A DNA stretch of 64,000 bases. It comes from Rotaria socialis (taxonomy: Eukaryota; Rotifera; Eurotatoria; Philodinida; Philodinidae). Below the pieces are notes generated by a model, which did no database searches, was not told the origin of the DNA, and saw only the letters and a program-made list of their open reading frames with translations. Position numbers and translations under genes: made by a program. The stretch covers positions 81,599 through 145,598 of the forward strand of contig CAJNYU010001015.1 of the NCBI GenBank assembly GCA_905331475.1. The letters are read 5' to 3'. Below, piece after piece: positions 13,491 through 25,600 of the stretch. How positions within the stretch are numbered: the stretch's first letter is position 1; every line of letters begins with the position of its first letter.

Positions 13491-13506
13491 AGCGCATGAT
13501 ATATTG

Positions 13507-14181
13507 GGATGCAGCTTGATTGCGGACATTTTATTCCTCCAATTAAGAGAAAACGTCCGCAAAGTAGAAAAAGGGGGAGAGAAACAAAAATAGTCGCAGA
13601 TTGGAAAATGTCCGCAAAGCAGAATCGGGGGGAGTGGAGAGAAAAAAATGTCAGCATTATGGAATCAAGACAAGATTTATTAGGCGAAAAAAAATACAGA
13701 AAAATCATTTATGAAGAATAGTTGAACATCTAACTGTGTTAGGTTGATAATCAAAATTCATTCCGAAATGATAATTTTTAAAAACTATACCATCTTTATT
13801 AGATTGTGTGGAAATTTGAGAAAAGCTATCATTTTTCACGATGGACATTTTTATGTGATTCGTTTAGGCTTAACTTCGTCACTTTAAATGTTTTTCTTTC
13901 ACAATACATGCTTATAAAATGGCCTGGATGACATGTGATGAACAACACTAGACTAGCTCGAAACAGTTGATATAATTCAGTGCACCTTTTTGCATGAATC
14001 ATCTTAAAATATCAATTTTCGTTTGATTCCACAATGCGGACATTTTTTGCTCTCTTGCCCCCGATTCTGCTTTGCTGACGTTTTCCACTCTGCGACTATT
14101 TTTGTCTCTCTCCCCCTGTTTCTACTTTGCGGACGTTTTTTCCCAACAATTAAGAAAAAACGTCCGCAATCAAGAAGACGC
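13507..14181. mobile_element. Non-autonomous long-TIR element (MULE-like)
   Basis: Two arms of about 155 bp (13515-13668 and 14022-14178) are inverted copies of each other around a 353-bp unrelated spacer. Each arm starts or ends with TTGATT and carries the motif GCGGACRTTTT or its complement several times. The same 9-mer GATATATTG lies just outside both ends (13498-13506 and 14182-14190), fitting a target duplication. Long TIRs with an 8-11 bp duplication are known from Mutator-like elements. No transposase is encoded. Each arm also has its own inverted ends, so two separate 155-bp MITEs in opposite orientation remain possible. Confidence 0.65.
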
Positions 14182-14346
14182 GATATATTGATATCGCCGA
14201 AAAGCATAGCGTATCAAATACATATGTCGAATCATTCAAAACGTATTTTTGAATCGGAGAAAAATTGAAAGAAAAAGAAATTTTATTGTATTTTATTTGC
14301 ATAGTAAATCATTGATTTTTTAGTCCTCGCGCTATTAAACTTTTTC

Positions 14347-15950
14347 ATGCTTTTCAACAGTGCAAATTTTTGCATTATTTTTTTTCTTCATTTACATATC
14401 ATTGCGTTATCGACAAAAACTGAAATAAAATTCAATGTAAATGTTCCATCATTATTTCGATGTAAGCCGAATGGACGTGTCTTTTATTTTCATGATTTTC
14501 CTACAAATCAAATATTTAATCAGACTATAAGAAATTATATTAGCGACTGTGATTTATCGTTAACAACACCAGAAAAACGCGTTACATTTGATCTTGACCA
14601 ATTAATTTCACGATGTACTCATCCTTGGTATTCGAAAGAAGATCGTATTAATGAAATATTAGTTTTCAAAACGAATTGCTCAGTGAATGATCACTGCATA
14701 CGATTAACACCATCAGTTGCAACAATAATTAAAAATCATAGAACAAAATCAAATCAACCAACGTTACTCGATTTTGATTTAAGGGGAATCGGAACAGAAA
14801 AAATTCAAATAGGTGAAGATGATCAATATCCGTTTTCTGTAAGAATAGACTGACAGTAAAATTGATTAAAATTTCGATATAAAATAATCACGATAGATTC
14901 AGGTGAGTATCAAAGCTTTCATTTTAACATAAAAGAGGATGAAAAACAAGTGATAATGCTCACTTCTCTGACTTAAAAAAATCATATCTATCGAAGATTT
15001 TTGATCGATTTGAATTTGTCGTGTAAACTTCATGTAATGTTAATTTGATATCGATTATTAATTTCTGTTTTATTTTGGTTTTCTTTTTATAAGTACCACG
15101 ATGATGGTTATGCAAAAAGAGGTTTTAAAAAAAGTCAAATTGTATTTAAAATTCAACAAGATACGTATCTTAATATGATGTGCGAGTATGTTTATGAATT
15201 TAATCCTTTTTTAAAAAATCTAATTGTTGATAAGAAAAAGAATAATTTGATTTTTCATATTGAGAATTCAGATATACTTATATAAACAATCCCGATGATG
15301 ACAAGTCAATTTGTCGCGTGCAATACTTATTTCATAGAAATCTCTTTCACAAAAGAAGTGGAAAAATGACTTCGTCAGGAGCAGGTTGGTCATGGTTATG
15401 TTGTAAGTAGTACATGATTTAGTTTTTCAACAATAAAACTCTAGCTTGTTCTCTTTATCCATGGTTTTAGATTATTATCCATCGAATACAGAAGATCCTA
15501 TGGATTTTACAATTATTAGTAAAGCTGTAAGTTTTATTTTTAGAACTTATTTTTAGTAAGATGAAAATGAAAGTATTAATGTAATGAAATAGAATTCTAG
15601 ATTAGCGATTCGGAAAAAGCAAGTTCTCCAGAATCTCGACTTTCGTAAGTCAGATTTCATCGGCGAAAGAAACAATGGATTCATATGCATTTTCTGTAAA
15701 ATATTTCTTTAGGCCAGAACTTGACCAGATGAATCCAATGGATTCCTTTGATAATTCTTCCATACCATTGAATCCAAAGAATAATAATTCATTTGTTCGC
15801 GTATTTATTCTTCTATTGATATTCATTGTTATTGTTGGATCATTTTGTTTGTGTAAAAAGCAAAATCAAGTTGTTTTAAAAGAAGAATCTGATGATTTTG
15901 ATCGTCGAAGATCGTCTGTAGACTCACAAAATTCTATTAAATCAAATTAG
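14347..15950 (+). CDS. Type I membrane protein, novel tandem family, copy 1
   Basis: Six exons: 14347-14838, 15094-15185, 15272-15402, 15471-15526, 15601-15644 and 15713-15950. All junctions are GT-AG with consistent phase, giving 350 residues. An N-terminal hydrophobic signal peptide leads into an ectodomain starting KTEIKFNVNVPSLFRC. Cysteine-containing motifs are CDLSL, CSVNDHC, NMMCE and a WSWLCYYYPS stretch. Near the C-terminus one transmembrane segment (VFILLLIFIVIVGSFCLC) is followed by a short acidic/Ser-rich tail ending in SIKSN. The topology suggests a cell-surface receptor or adhesion protein. I do not recognise the family. The paralogue starting at 17722 shares the same exon plan. 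Confidence 0.85.
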
Positions 15951-16108
15951 ACTATGTCGATGGAAACTTACAATTTTTTGTATTTCGTTTCTTATAAATT
16001 AAAATCATTGAACTATTATGTTAAACAAATAGAATAAGAATACATTTTGTGAAACTCACATATATTTTCGAAGAAAATAGTGAGTGTAAGTTTAATTGTT
16101 AGGTTTTT

Positions 16109-16150
16109 GCGGCTCCCCTGTACCCCATCCCCCTCCACATTACAGACATA
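16109..16150 (+). repeat. Dispersed repeat R2, copy 1
   Basis: TTTTTGCGGCTCCC followed by C-rich CCCCATCCCCCT and ACAGAC. A diverged copy lies on the opposite strand at 63397-63440. The unusually GC-rich core in an AT-rich setting suggests a transposon end. Confidence 0.45.
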
Positions 16151-16720
16151 AAATATAAAAAAACTAACACTTAGATGCACTAATTCGAAACTTTTTTGGT
16201 ACAGGTCGATTGCCTATGTTCACCACTACTCACATCAGTAATAAAAATCTAGTTTCATTAATTAGAAATCATTATAGCTAGGATTTAATCTCTAATTAAT
16301 CATCAAAATCTGCCATTTTTATTATTATAGCCCATAGTTACGACAGTATCGTATATTTTTATTATGGTAGACGTTAGCAACGAGTGTATGCTACCGCTAC
16401 AGAAGCTAGCAACTAGTTTATGCTACTATTACACTCGTTACTTCTACCACCTACAAAAAACAGATGAAGATTTTAATCTTTTTTTTTCTCACACGAATAC
16501 CTTATTCTAGAGCTTGAGTCCACTTTAGTGTATTTATAATTCGGAACTTTTCCGTCTACTGGGAAGCTTTTATCAAGTTTTCGTTTATGAAAAAATGTAT
16601 CAATTTCTCACCTGGTAATACGAAAAAATATAAATTTCTCAACAATATTGATAGCTATATCCTAAATACTGTTTAAACTATTATCATTCACAATATTTCT
16701 CAATGAAACCACTAAACACN

Positions 16721-16900
16721 GGTCGCCCACGCTTAAACTATCCTGATTACGTCGCAAGACTGATCAACAACGACACACCACCAACCATCGAAGAAATCCG
16801 GAAGACTGCTGTCAATAGGGAAGAATGGCGTAAGATTGTTGTCGCCTGCAAACCCAGGTTATTTGCAGTCGAAAAATGAATGAAATGAAATGATGTATCA
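16721..16900 (+). mobile_element. 3' end of a non-LTR retrotransposon (LINE ORF2 tail)
   Basis: One frame from 16721 to the TGA at 16877-16879 encodes 52 residues starting GRPRLNYPDYVARL, with TAVNREEWRKIV near its end. This resembles the C-terminal tail found after the reverse transcriptase in many LINE ORF2 proteins (GRP ... A-R-EWR). It is followed at once by ATGAA-type repeats (aatgaatgaaatgaaatg), a typical short-repeat 3' tail. The 5' part is missing and the fragment begins exactly after an ambiguous base (16720). Codon use is more GC-rich than in the neighbouring genes. Confidence 0.65.
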
Positions 16901-17721
16901 ACAATATTATATAAAATAAAAGATAGCTATATAAATATATTCATCCATCGGACATGATATTTCATGAATTGGAAAAAGTCGAACAAAGATTCACAAATAG
17001 TATATTATTATCAAGAAACAATTGCGATAGTACTTTGTTTCCATAAAATGGCAGAAGTATTCTACATACCATCACTAAGTGTACTATTTTAGTTAACTTG
17101 ATTATCTTGATTTTCTTTTGTTATATTACTGAACAATTGTCAGTATAGTGCTTCAAAAATAATCATTGTATAGTACACTATTCTTAAACAGTTCTATATT
17201 CCATTGAAAAACTTGTGAAATTGAAAAAGTAGAAAAACTTACAATGGCTTAGTTTTATAACGTTCACTAGTTGCATTTCCATTGAAAATAGAAAAGATTT
17301 CGTTAATGTTAATATTTGATTTTTGTCTAAATTGGCGTTCTATAATAATGTCGAGTTGAAAAACTGCTTCACGAAACATTTTAAGAACAGCACCAAAAAC
17401 GCTATTTACTTTGTACTAAAACAGTTATACAATTTTTTGTTTTGGGAAATTAATTAATTTTTGTCATCTTTATTTTCGAAAGCAAATTCGAGTATATACT
17501 CAACAATAGAGAACTGTTCGAACTCGATGCAATTACTGTTGTCTTTATCTAGATCAAAACAGTCATGTATATATTATTTTAAGATCTTCCTTTTATACAC
17601 CATATAGCTGGGAAAGTTGAGGACCTGTATTGTAAGTATTCTTTTGAAAATTCAATAATAAACACAATTTTTACCGACACTACTTTATCCCGCCTTGATT
17701 TTTTTCTCTATTTGTTTTAAA

Positions 17722-19421
17722 ATGAATACATCAAATAATTTATTTTTATTTTTAATTGTACTTTTAGCTACTCAATCTTTTACTATCTGTTTAAAAACCG
17801 AAATAAAATTCTATTTAAACAATGTACCAACATTGTTTCGATGTAAAAAAAATGGACCATTATTTTACTTTGATCATTTTCCAGATGATGATATATTGTA
17901 CGAAGCATTAAAAATAGAAAATAGTCTTGTATGCGATTTATCATTAGCATCCATAGATCGACGTGCTATTGTTGATGTTACAAGACTAGATTTGTTATGT
18001 GAAATTCTTCATGGAAAAAGACATGTCAATGAATTTCTTCTTTTTTTATCTAAATGTTCAAAAGATTTATGTAAGAAATCGATTCCATCAACAGCAACAA
18101 TAATAACTGAATATAAAACGGGACATATAAACATTGAACGAATAAATTTAATTTTTCATGAGTCTCATCCAAGTCAATTATTGATTGGTAAATTAACAGA
18201 TGATAAATACTTAGTGAGAAAAAGAATATGAATTAAGCTTTATTTTTTGTATTATTCTAAATGAATCTGTTTTATTTTTGTCGAGAGAACAAATTATTCT
18301 TTAAAAAATGGAGATATTCGAACAAATCAAATTTTATTTGAATATGATGATCGTAATTATCTTAGTATGATGTGTGAGTGAGTTTTATCGAGTTCTTATT
18401 TTCAGACTTTTTCTTTTTCTTGTTTTGATATTCATACGTGGTTGATACGAATTCGAATATTGATATTTCCCATCGATATTATTGGAATCAATCAATAAAT
18501 CTCAAAACTAATTGGTCATGGATTTGTTGTATGTCAAAAAAAGAAAGCCAATTCTTTTTTATTACCATACAAAATTATATTTAGATTATTATCCATCACA
18601 GTCCGAAACTCACTTAGATCATAATATGATTTATAAAGCTGTAAGTTTAATATTGTTCGGAATTTATAACTACGTAGTAATATGTACTGCAAGTAGAAAT
18701 ATAGAAACATAAGTTAACGAGATAGACTCTCTCCTGGGATGGCGAGTGTACTGTCATCGACGTTTACTGAAGGTCTAATTGTATCAATGCTTTAATGAGG
18801 AGTTGGATCAATGCGTATTTAGTAAACTAAGCTGGTGAGGTTGATGCAGTGCATTGAAGCCATATATCTCGCTTTGATACTCTCTGTGAAACTTAGTAAG
18901 CAAAATTGAATAGTCATCTTGTAAATACGACATCATTGCTTTTTTGGGATTTATTTCGATTCGGTGGTCGGCATAATTTGACTATTTTTTAGAAGTATAG
19001 AATTAGTAGGGATTATAATTTTGCTGGTCAATCAAATGAAAATTCACATTCACATTCAAAGAAAAACTAATTTTCTTGTAGGTTGAAGAATTTGAAGCAA
19101 CTAATTCGAAAGGAATTCGTATATTGTATGTTGTACTTTGTCAGCGTCAATCAGAATAGACTATTTCTTCATTGCTATTGTAGATTAAGAAAATTCGATG
19201 CTAGTCCAGATAATTCTTCATCAATAAATAAACCAATTAATGTTGATTTATCAAAATATTCAACATGGATTTTATTATTTATGATTTTATTGACATGTAT
19301 CTGTGCATGTTGTTATATTAGTAAAAACAAGACGAAAACGAAACAAATGAAAATTAGTAATAGGTCGTCGGAACAATCACAGTATTCCCACGAAACACTA
19401 GACGATATCTTTAATGAGTAA
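17722..19421 (+). CDS. Type I membrane protein, novel tandem family, copy 2 (frame break in exon 3)
   Basis: Exons are 17722-18213, 18286-18377, 18406-18528, 18585-18640, 19082-19125 and 19184-19421. Lengths 492, 92, 56, 44 and 238 are identical to copy 1; only exon 3 differs (123 against 131 nt). Signal peptide, ectodomain start LKTEIKFYLNNVPTLFRC, CDLSL, SMMCE, NWSWICYYYPS and one C-terminal transmembrane segment (TWILLFMILLTCICACCY) all match copy 1. Exon 3 cannot be joined in frame: from the only usable acceptor (18405) the frame meets a TGA near 18450, while homology (DISHRYYWNQ) resumes one frame over. A T-rich run near 18410-18428 makes a homopolymer error plausible; a young pseudogene is the alternative. 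Confidence 0.7.
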
Positions 19422-19751
19422 TATACTAGTTGTTCTCGTTGTCTGACAACAAAAGAAAAACGAAAACGACCCTCAATAAATATTTTATGAATTGACGTTC
19501 TTTCTTTTTCTCGAGAAGTCGAGAGAGAAAGAGAATAAAACGGCTGAGAAGGAAAATGGGGCATAGGCTTTCTCTTTTTTTTCTTCCTGATTCTTTGTTA
19601 TTCTTTGCGCGCCTCGAGAACAATCTAGAAAATTCATTTCTACAGTAATAATTTTTGCATCATTGCCAACATATATATATATATATATATAAATACCCGT
19701 TGAGACAAAAACTAACTATAGTTTTGAAAACTTATTTTTTGTGTCGACATT

Positions 19752-20550
19752 ATGAGTCTTCTTTCGCCATTCCGCGGCGATCCTTTTTTTTCTGGAGTCG
19801 ATCTTCCACAAACATTCGAGCAGCGATCAAGATCTGACAGGCATGATCGTCAACTAACACAATATCAACAAAATAATAATGATCGAGAACTAGATATATT
19901 TGGTAATCCATTTGGATTTATGGATACTATGATGGGTAATATGAATCAAATGATGAGACATATGGAATCGAGAATTAATAGTAATGATTTCCAACCTAAT
20001 GGCCAAGGTGTTTCATTTAGTTCATCAACTGTGATGAGTATGGATAATAGAAATGGGACACAACCAAGAATTATTCAAGCAACATCAGAAAAATTGCAAG
20101 GACCTGAAGGTGAATTGTAAATTTTGTTTTTGAATCATTCATTTTTTCTCTAACGAAATTTTCTATTTAGGTTTCTCACGAACACGTAAAGCTGTTCAGG
20201 ATACGGGTCGAAACTTAGAAAAAATGGAGATAGCCCATCGACTTGGTCAACGTGGTCATAGAATAACCAAAGAACGTGATCCATCGAGTGGAAAACTATT
20301 AGAAAATCGTGATTTTGAATATATCGAAGATGAAAATCAGTTTGAACGTGAATGGTTTAATCGAGCAGGACAACTCGGTTTGAAAAACTTAAACGGACAC
20401 GGATTTGACTCACAAGCAAATAATTTATTAATGGCACCACCATCATTTGGACGACTTCGATCTCAATCTCAAGAACCAAGACATATGGCTATCGAACACG
20501 AACGATCAAATAACTATGATTCACGTTCGAAACAACATCGAAATAAATGA
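19752..20550 (+). CDS. Mlf: Myeloid leukemia factor (MLF) homologue
   Basis: Two exons, 19752-20109 and 20171-20550, with a 61-bp phase-1 intron; 245 residues. The protein begins SLLSPFRGDPFF and continues with Met-rich FMDTMMGNMNQMMRHME, as in MLF N-termini. The family core follows: VSFSSSTVMSM, IIQATSEK, then after the intron GFSRTRKAVQDTGRNLEKM and IAHRLGQRGH, and an acidic FEYIEDENQFEREW segment. These are the hallmark blocks of MLF1/MLF2 and insect dMLF. Known family members are nuclear/cytoplasmic adaptors linked to transcription-factor stability and chaperone binding. Length is close to the family norm. The C-terminus is Ser/Arg/Gln-rich. Confidence 0.93.
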
Positions 20551-20559
20551 ATGACATAA

Positions 20560-21992
20560 TTGTATTTTATTTTTTATTTTGACATGACTTGCATATAGAG
20601 TGTTTCAGTTTTTCTATTTGATAAATAAAACTAGCACGCCCTGTTTCTTCGAATAATATAAAATTTTCTTCTCTAGATATGACCGAATAGTTCCATAGAA
20701 TTTTCCATTGTAAGGTCAGCTAGTGAATAACAGCGATAACATAATTCGTATACTGCTTTCTAAATAATGAATAACGGGAAAAGAAAGAGAATATATAATT
20801 AGCGCTTGTTGAAATAAATATTACTTGAATAGTTTTGCATACAGATCATAAAAGAAAATTTTTTTAATTATACGAATTATAAATAAATATGAGAACCCTT
20901 ATAAAAAAAATGAAGTGTCACGATAAGTATACGTATATAGTTTAAGGTGATTATATTACAATAATAATGATAAAAAAACGAAAATTGTTAAACTGTTAGT
21001 GTAAACTTTTCTTTCGAAAACAGAAATCGGTATCCTTCGTGGAGACACGTTTTTGATTAATTACAGAATAGTTTCTGGAAATTATTCGTCTTTATAAATC
21101 AAAGTTTGTTGCTGTGTTCTGTATGAAAACTGTCAATCTTTGATGACAATCTCAATAGATTATCTGACTAGTCTGTTATGACAGTATAATTATGTCTTTA
21201 GAAATCATGTATTGAGATAGTAAACTTGTCAATTCTTATCAATACTTCATTGTAGTAAAATGAAGATTTGCTAATTTCATCGACAATTTAGATATAATAA
21301 AAATCTATAGTTTCTTTCGATTCAGTTTGAAAATGAATATTGACTGATATGTATCTATGATACAACGAAATAATAACAACTCCTACGTTGTTGGTTAAAA
21401 TACAATATTTATTGTTGTTAATAATAAATAGAAGCTCACAAATAGGCAACTGTTTTATTATTGATGCATGTGGGCTGCTTAATATTATTTTCAAGGCATA
21501 TCTTCTATCACTTATCATTATATGCTTTTAAATTGTTCTGAACCTGCCTATGTCTATTTGTCATAGATCATTAGCAATGTTGCAACATAGGATATCAATT
21601 GTAAGTACCGTATGTTTGAATTTATTCAAACATACGATCGGGTTAATATGATCTCTATGTCTACAAAATAGCGTCAAACTTAATTAAAATATTTCAGGTA
21701 AATAAAGTAGCGACCGAGGTTGTGTGCAACTATAGATAAGATTAGCTCGGGAGAAACTTGTTTATACCACTGTTTGATCGAATAACAAACTGATCAAAAT
21801 GAATAATCCGTATAGAATAATACTTATCAAATATGAAATAGATAGTGTGAAAATTGATATCGTCTTTTCTCGATGAATAATGGAATCATTAAAAAGTAGT
21901 AAACTATAAAATATTATCTTTTCTACAACCCAAAAAAATATTTTTCTTTGATTGATCTTTCGATTCTGATAAGTACATCGATGAGATGTTTC
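20560..21992. other. Intergenic, one perfect hairpin
   Basis: No gene is supported. The only structured feature is the hairpin at 21609-21636. Confidence 0.5.
21609..21636. repeat. Perfect 12-bp inverted repeat
   Basis: CGTATGTTTGAA, a 4-base loop TTTA, then TTCAAACATACG. The stem is perfect. There is no flanking duplication and no gene nearby. Confidence 0.6.
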
Positions 21993-22000
21993 AGCAGAAG

Positions 22001-22598
22001 TTGGGGGTTTCACATTTAAATTTTAAAAAATTTATTTTGAATTGAGAAATAAATTTTGAAAAATTTTAATTTTTTTTAAATAAAAAGTTAAATTTAAATT
22101 CAAGAAATTTGAATTTAGTTAAATTTTGAAAACTAGTAGATAAACATAGTTTTTGATTTGATTGCTACTATTTAAAGTCAAATTTGAGTATGTTTCCTGT
22201 TTTATAAAGTTAACGCTAGTCATTCTTCTACGAATTGCGCTATTAAATATATTTTTATGAGTATCCCAGTATTTTGAAGAAGAAAAATGACGAATCCTGC
22301 ATAATCTGTAGAGAAATTTTGACTATTATGAACAAATATTAACCTAAAATACTAAGATTTTCTCTCATTTAGTATCTACTACTGTTAAACTCACGTATTT
22401 TCGTCGTAGCAATGATGTGTATCCATCCAAACAATTTGTTAAATTTTAAATTTTAATTTAAATGATTTTTCACCCTAAAAGTTAAATTTTAATTTTATTT
22501 AAATTAAAATTTTTGTATGAGAAAAATTTTATTTAATTTTAAATTCAATTCTATAAAGTTAAATTTTAAATTAATTAAACTGCAAATTGACACCCCTA
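22001..22598. mobile_element. hAT-like MITE with 8-bp target duplication
   Basis: AGCAGAAG occurs directly on both sides (21993-22000 and 22599-22606), an 8-bp target duplication typical of hAT elements. The termini are imperfect inverted repeats: TTGGGGGTTTCA at the left, and TAGGGGTGTCA read inward from the right. Both subterminal regions are strings of AAATTT/TTTAAATT words that are largely complementary to each other. No transposase is encoded in 598 bp. Confidence 0.75.
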
Positions 22599-22609
22599 AG
22601 CAGAAGATA

Positions 22610-25600
22610 TATCTTGTTATGTTTGATTTTCTGTTTAAACAATCAAGTATCATGGTAAAACTACTAAAAATTCTAATTAGTAAGAGTAGTAATACATATA
22701 AAGATAGAAACGTAGGTTCTTCATTATTTTTGCAAAGATCATTTAAAATTTAGATTATAGAAGTAAACATTTCTTTTAGATACTATGATATTTTATAGTT
22801 ATAAAAATGTCTAATCATCAAGAGTCTTATTGTATGATATTCTTTGTAATGTTTCAACAATATTTATTTACAGGTCTTATTTAGGCTTCATAAGATATTC
22901 ATTGCCTTTAGTTTTAAACAAAGTACATGTTCTACAGTTATATTGCTCATCTCGAAGAATCATAACTTTATAGAATAATTAACGGTTCACTTGATTTTAC
23001 TATTGCTACAAGTAGAAATTTAAGACTTCAACTTTCCACGGGTAATGCTAGATACAATTCTATCTCTATTATATCGATGAGAAATAGATTTCACTTGAAC
23101 TTTATCCATGACTTGTAAAATAGTTCCATGGTATTTTATATTCTTATCTTATAAAGATTGTACTAAAAAAAAGGTAACGTCAATTGAAACTCGATTAGTT
23201 TATACACATGGATTTTTGCCTACATTACTTCTATACACGCGATTGTAATCATCATATTCATTATAAATGCACGATTGATACGGTTGATCGATGACGGATA
23301 GAAGTCATAACTATAAAGAAACATGTTTAACTTTAGAGAAACAACGACAGCTAAATATGAGACAAATACGTAGACGAAAAATGTATTTTTATCAAATATA
23401 ACCGCCAGCGCATAAAATAAATGACTATACCACTTATAACTAAATAATTAGTATTGCAAAAAGAACACAACGACAAGCAAATTTAACGTAAGTTTTTTTT
23501 TTATCTATCTCATCAATAATTACAATTACATCGACATTGAATTATCTCTGGGTTGCATGCAAGTCTTTTATCGCCTTGTCTCTATTATCGATATAACGCA
23601 AGTTATTGAAAGAAATTCTTTTACAATATAATTCATTAATTGATCGTTTAAGCAATTATTTAAGCTTAATTATATTAGAAAAGTATCGAAATATTTGTAA
23701 ATTCGTTCTTTATCTATGTTATAATTAGAATATTCACTGATACCAACTTAATTCCAAAATATTATTTTTGTTTTTATTTTTAGCAATGTATTGATGTGTC
23801 TAACTATTTATCATAATTATTTCGCCAAATGTTTTATTATGCTGACGAGTTTCAGTGACAATAATTCTAAGTTTTTCTTTGCTACCAATCTTCATTTGTG
23901 TCAATATTGTTTAGATTCTAAGTGGATCGATTATGAAAATAGATATTTTCTTTTTTGTGAACTATAGCTAATTCAATATCATACAGCTATGATTTTGATG
24001 TTTTATTCTTGATATTATGTAACAATTTACTTGACATGTTTATATACTTTAACAGCACTTCTATTTTTTTTTTTGGTCTTTTATAAATGTATTGTAAATG
24101 ATTGCATGGAAACTATTTGATAAAAACAAAATAAATCAAAGAATTTTTAAAATTTCCTAAATACTTGAATGCTCTGAAGAATTAACAAATAAAAGAAAAT
24201 ATAATTTTGTTAATCATGTTTATATACTTCTAATATTTAAAAATTTAATGAATTAAACGTTGAATGAAGTCGTCGATTAGATTTTCAACAAAACATTCCT
24301 TACTCCGGATGTCGATTTTAGCCGAGCTCCATAATGAGAGTTTCATTCATATGCTAATAGATGCACGATAGTTCGATCACTTTCGATAAAAGATTTTTGA
24401 AACAAAAGAAATTAAGGATCTGAAAAATAATAGTTTTGTATCCCATTGGATTAATGCAAAAAAAGAAAAGAATAAAAATAGTTTTAAAAACTTATGTACT
24501 TAAAATGAATTTTATTGTTTTCAAAATACTTTACTCGCTAAGTATTGATATAATCTATCACGTCAGTTCATTAACAGCAAAATACTTTGCTCCATTTCTC
24601 ATCTGATAAGATTTACAAAAGACAATAAATGTTAAAAAAAGACTTCATTTCCTCTTTTTAGCCCCACTGGCCGCTGCAGGATGCATTCCATAGCTCGCGA
24701 TCTTTTATAGACAAAGTTAATGCGAAACGTTTCTAAGTCACTCATGAATGTTTTCATTAACAGATATCACACAATATATCTACTGAGATGTATTTTGTCT
24801 GAAATTATAAATAACTACGAGAGAACATTTTTTTTTAATTTATCAATTTTGTGCAGCATACTATTCAGAGACGAAATAATCAAATACAATAATACATTTT
24901 TCTTATTTATTAGATGTTGAAAAGGAATAATTGAGTTTAGTATTCAATCACATTATTTAATAAAATATCCGTTTTAGATATACATACAGCATTTGCTCCC
25001 GACTGTCAAGTAAGTTCTATAAGAACCCGTAAACTATAAAGTTCAATATTTTAATTGAAGTAAAAACAATAGCAGATCTGTCTTTTAGTTACTATGGAAA
25101 ATATATAACAACCACAGAAAAAATTAATTATGGAAGTAAAAGAAAAATACCATAAAGATAAAATAAGTCCACTAGTAAGTTATAGAATGCTGAAGCTTTT
25201 GTTTCCGCTTTGGGCACATGAGGAAAATATGAAAGGAACAGTCCTTCACTATTGTTTCCGTTAATTATAATGATGAGCAAGGAAAAAAATAACATTTATA
25301 TTAAATTACACATACGGAAAAGATTTTTATTTTTACAAAGACACACGTAAAACCTGTCTATTACATAATTGGAACAGATTTTTTTTCTATGATGACGATC
25401 TCGAGTTACAAGCGGATAAAAATCGTTTTTGATCTTAGTATCGGTGATAGTAAAGGTACGATAGTCTTGTGTGTATCCATCTAGAAAGTACAGGTTGTAA
25501 TAATATTACATATTAGAGAAGCTTAAAACAATCTCCAAGATTTTGTTTTCAATTAAAAATTTTATCCTGAACTCACCCATCAAGAACATTTCTCTCAATT

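Noticed and set aside
13509..13721. Similar Lys/Arg-rich frames in the two arms (13509-13721 and 14004-14207)
   Set aside because: They look like paralogous proteins only because they translate the two inverted arms of the same transposon.
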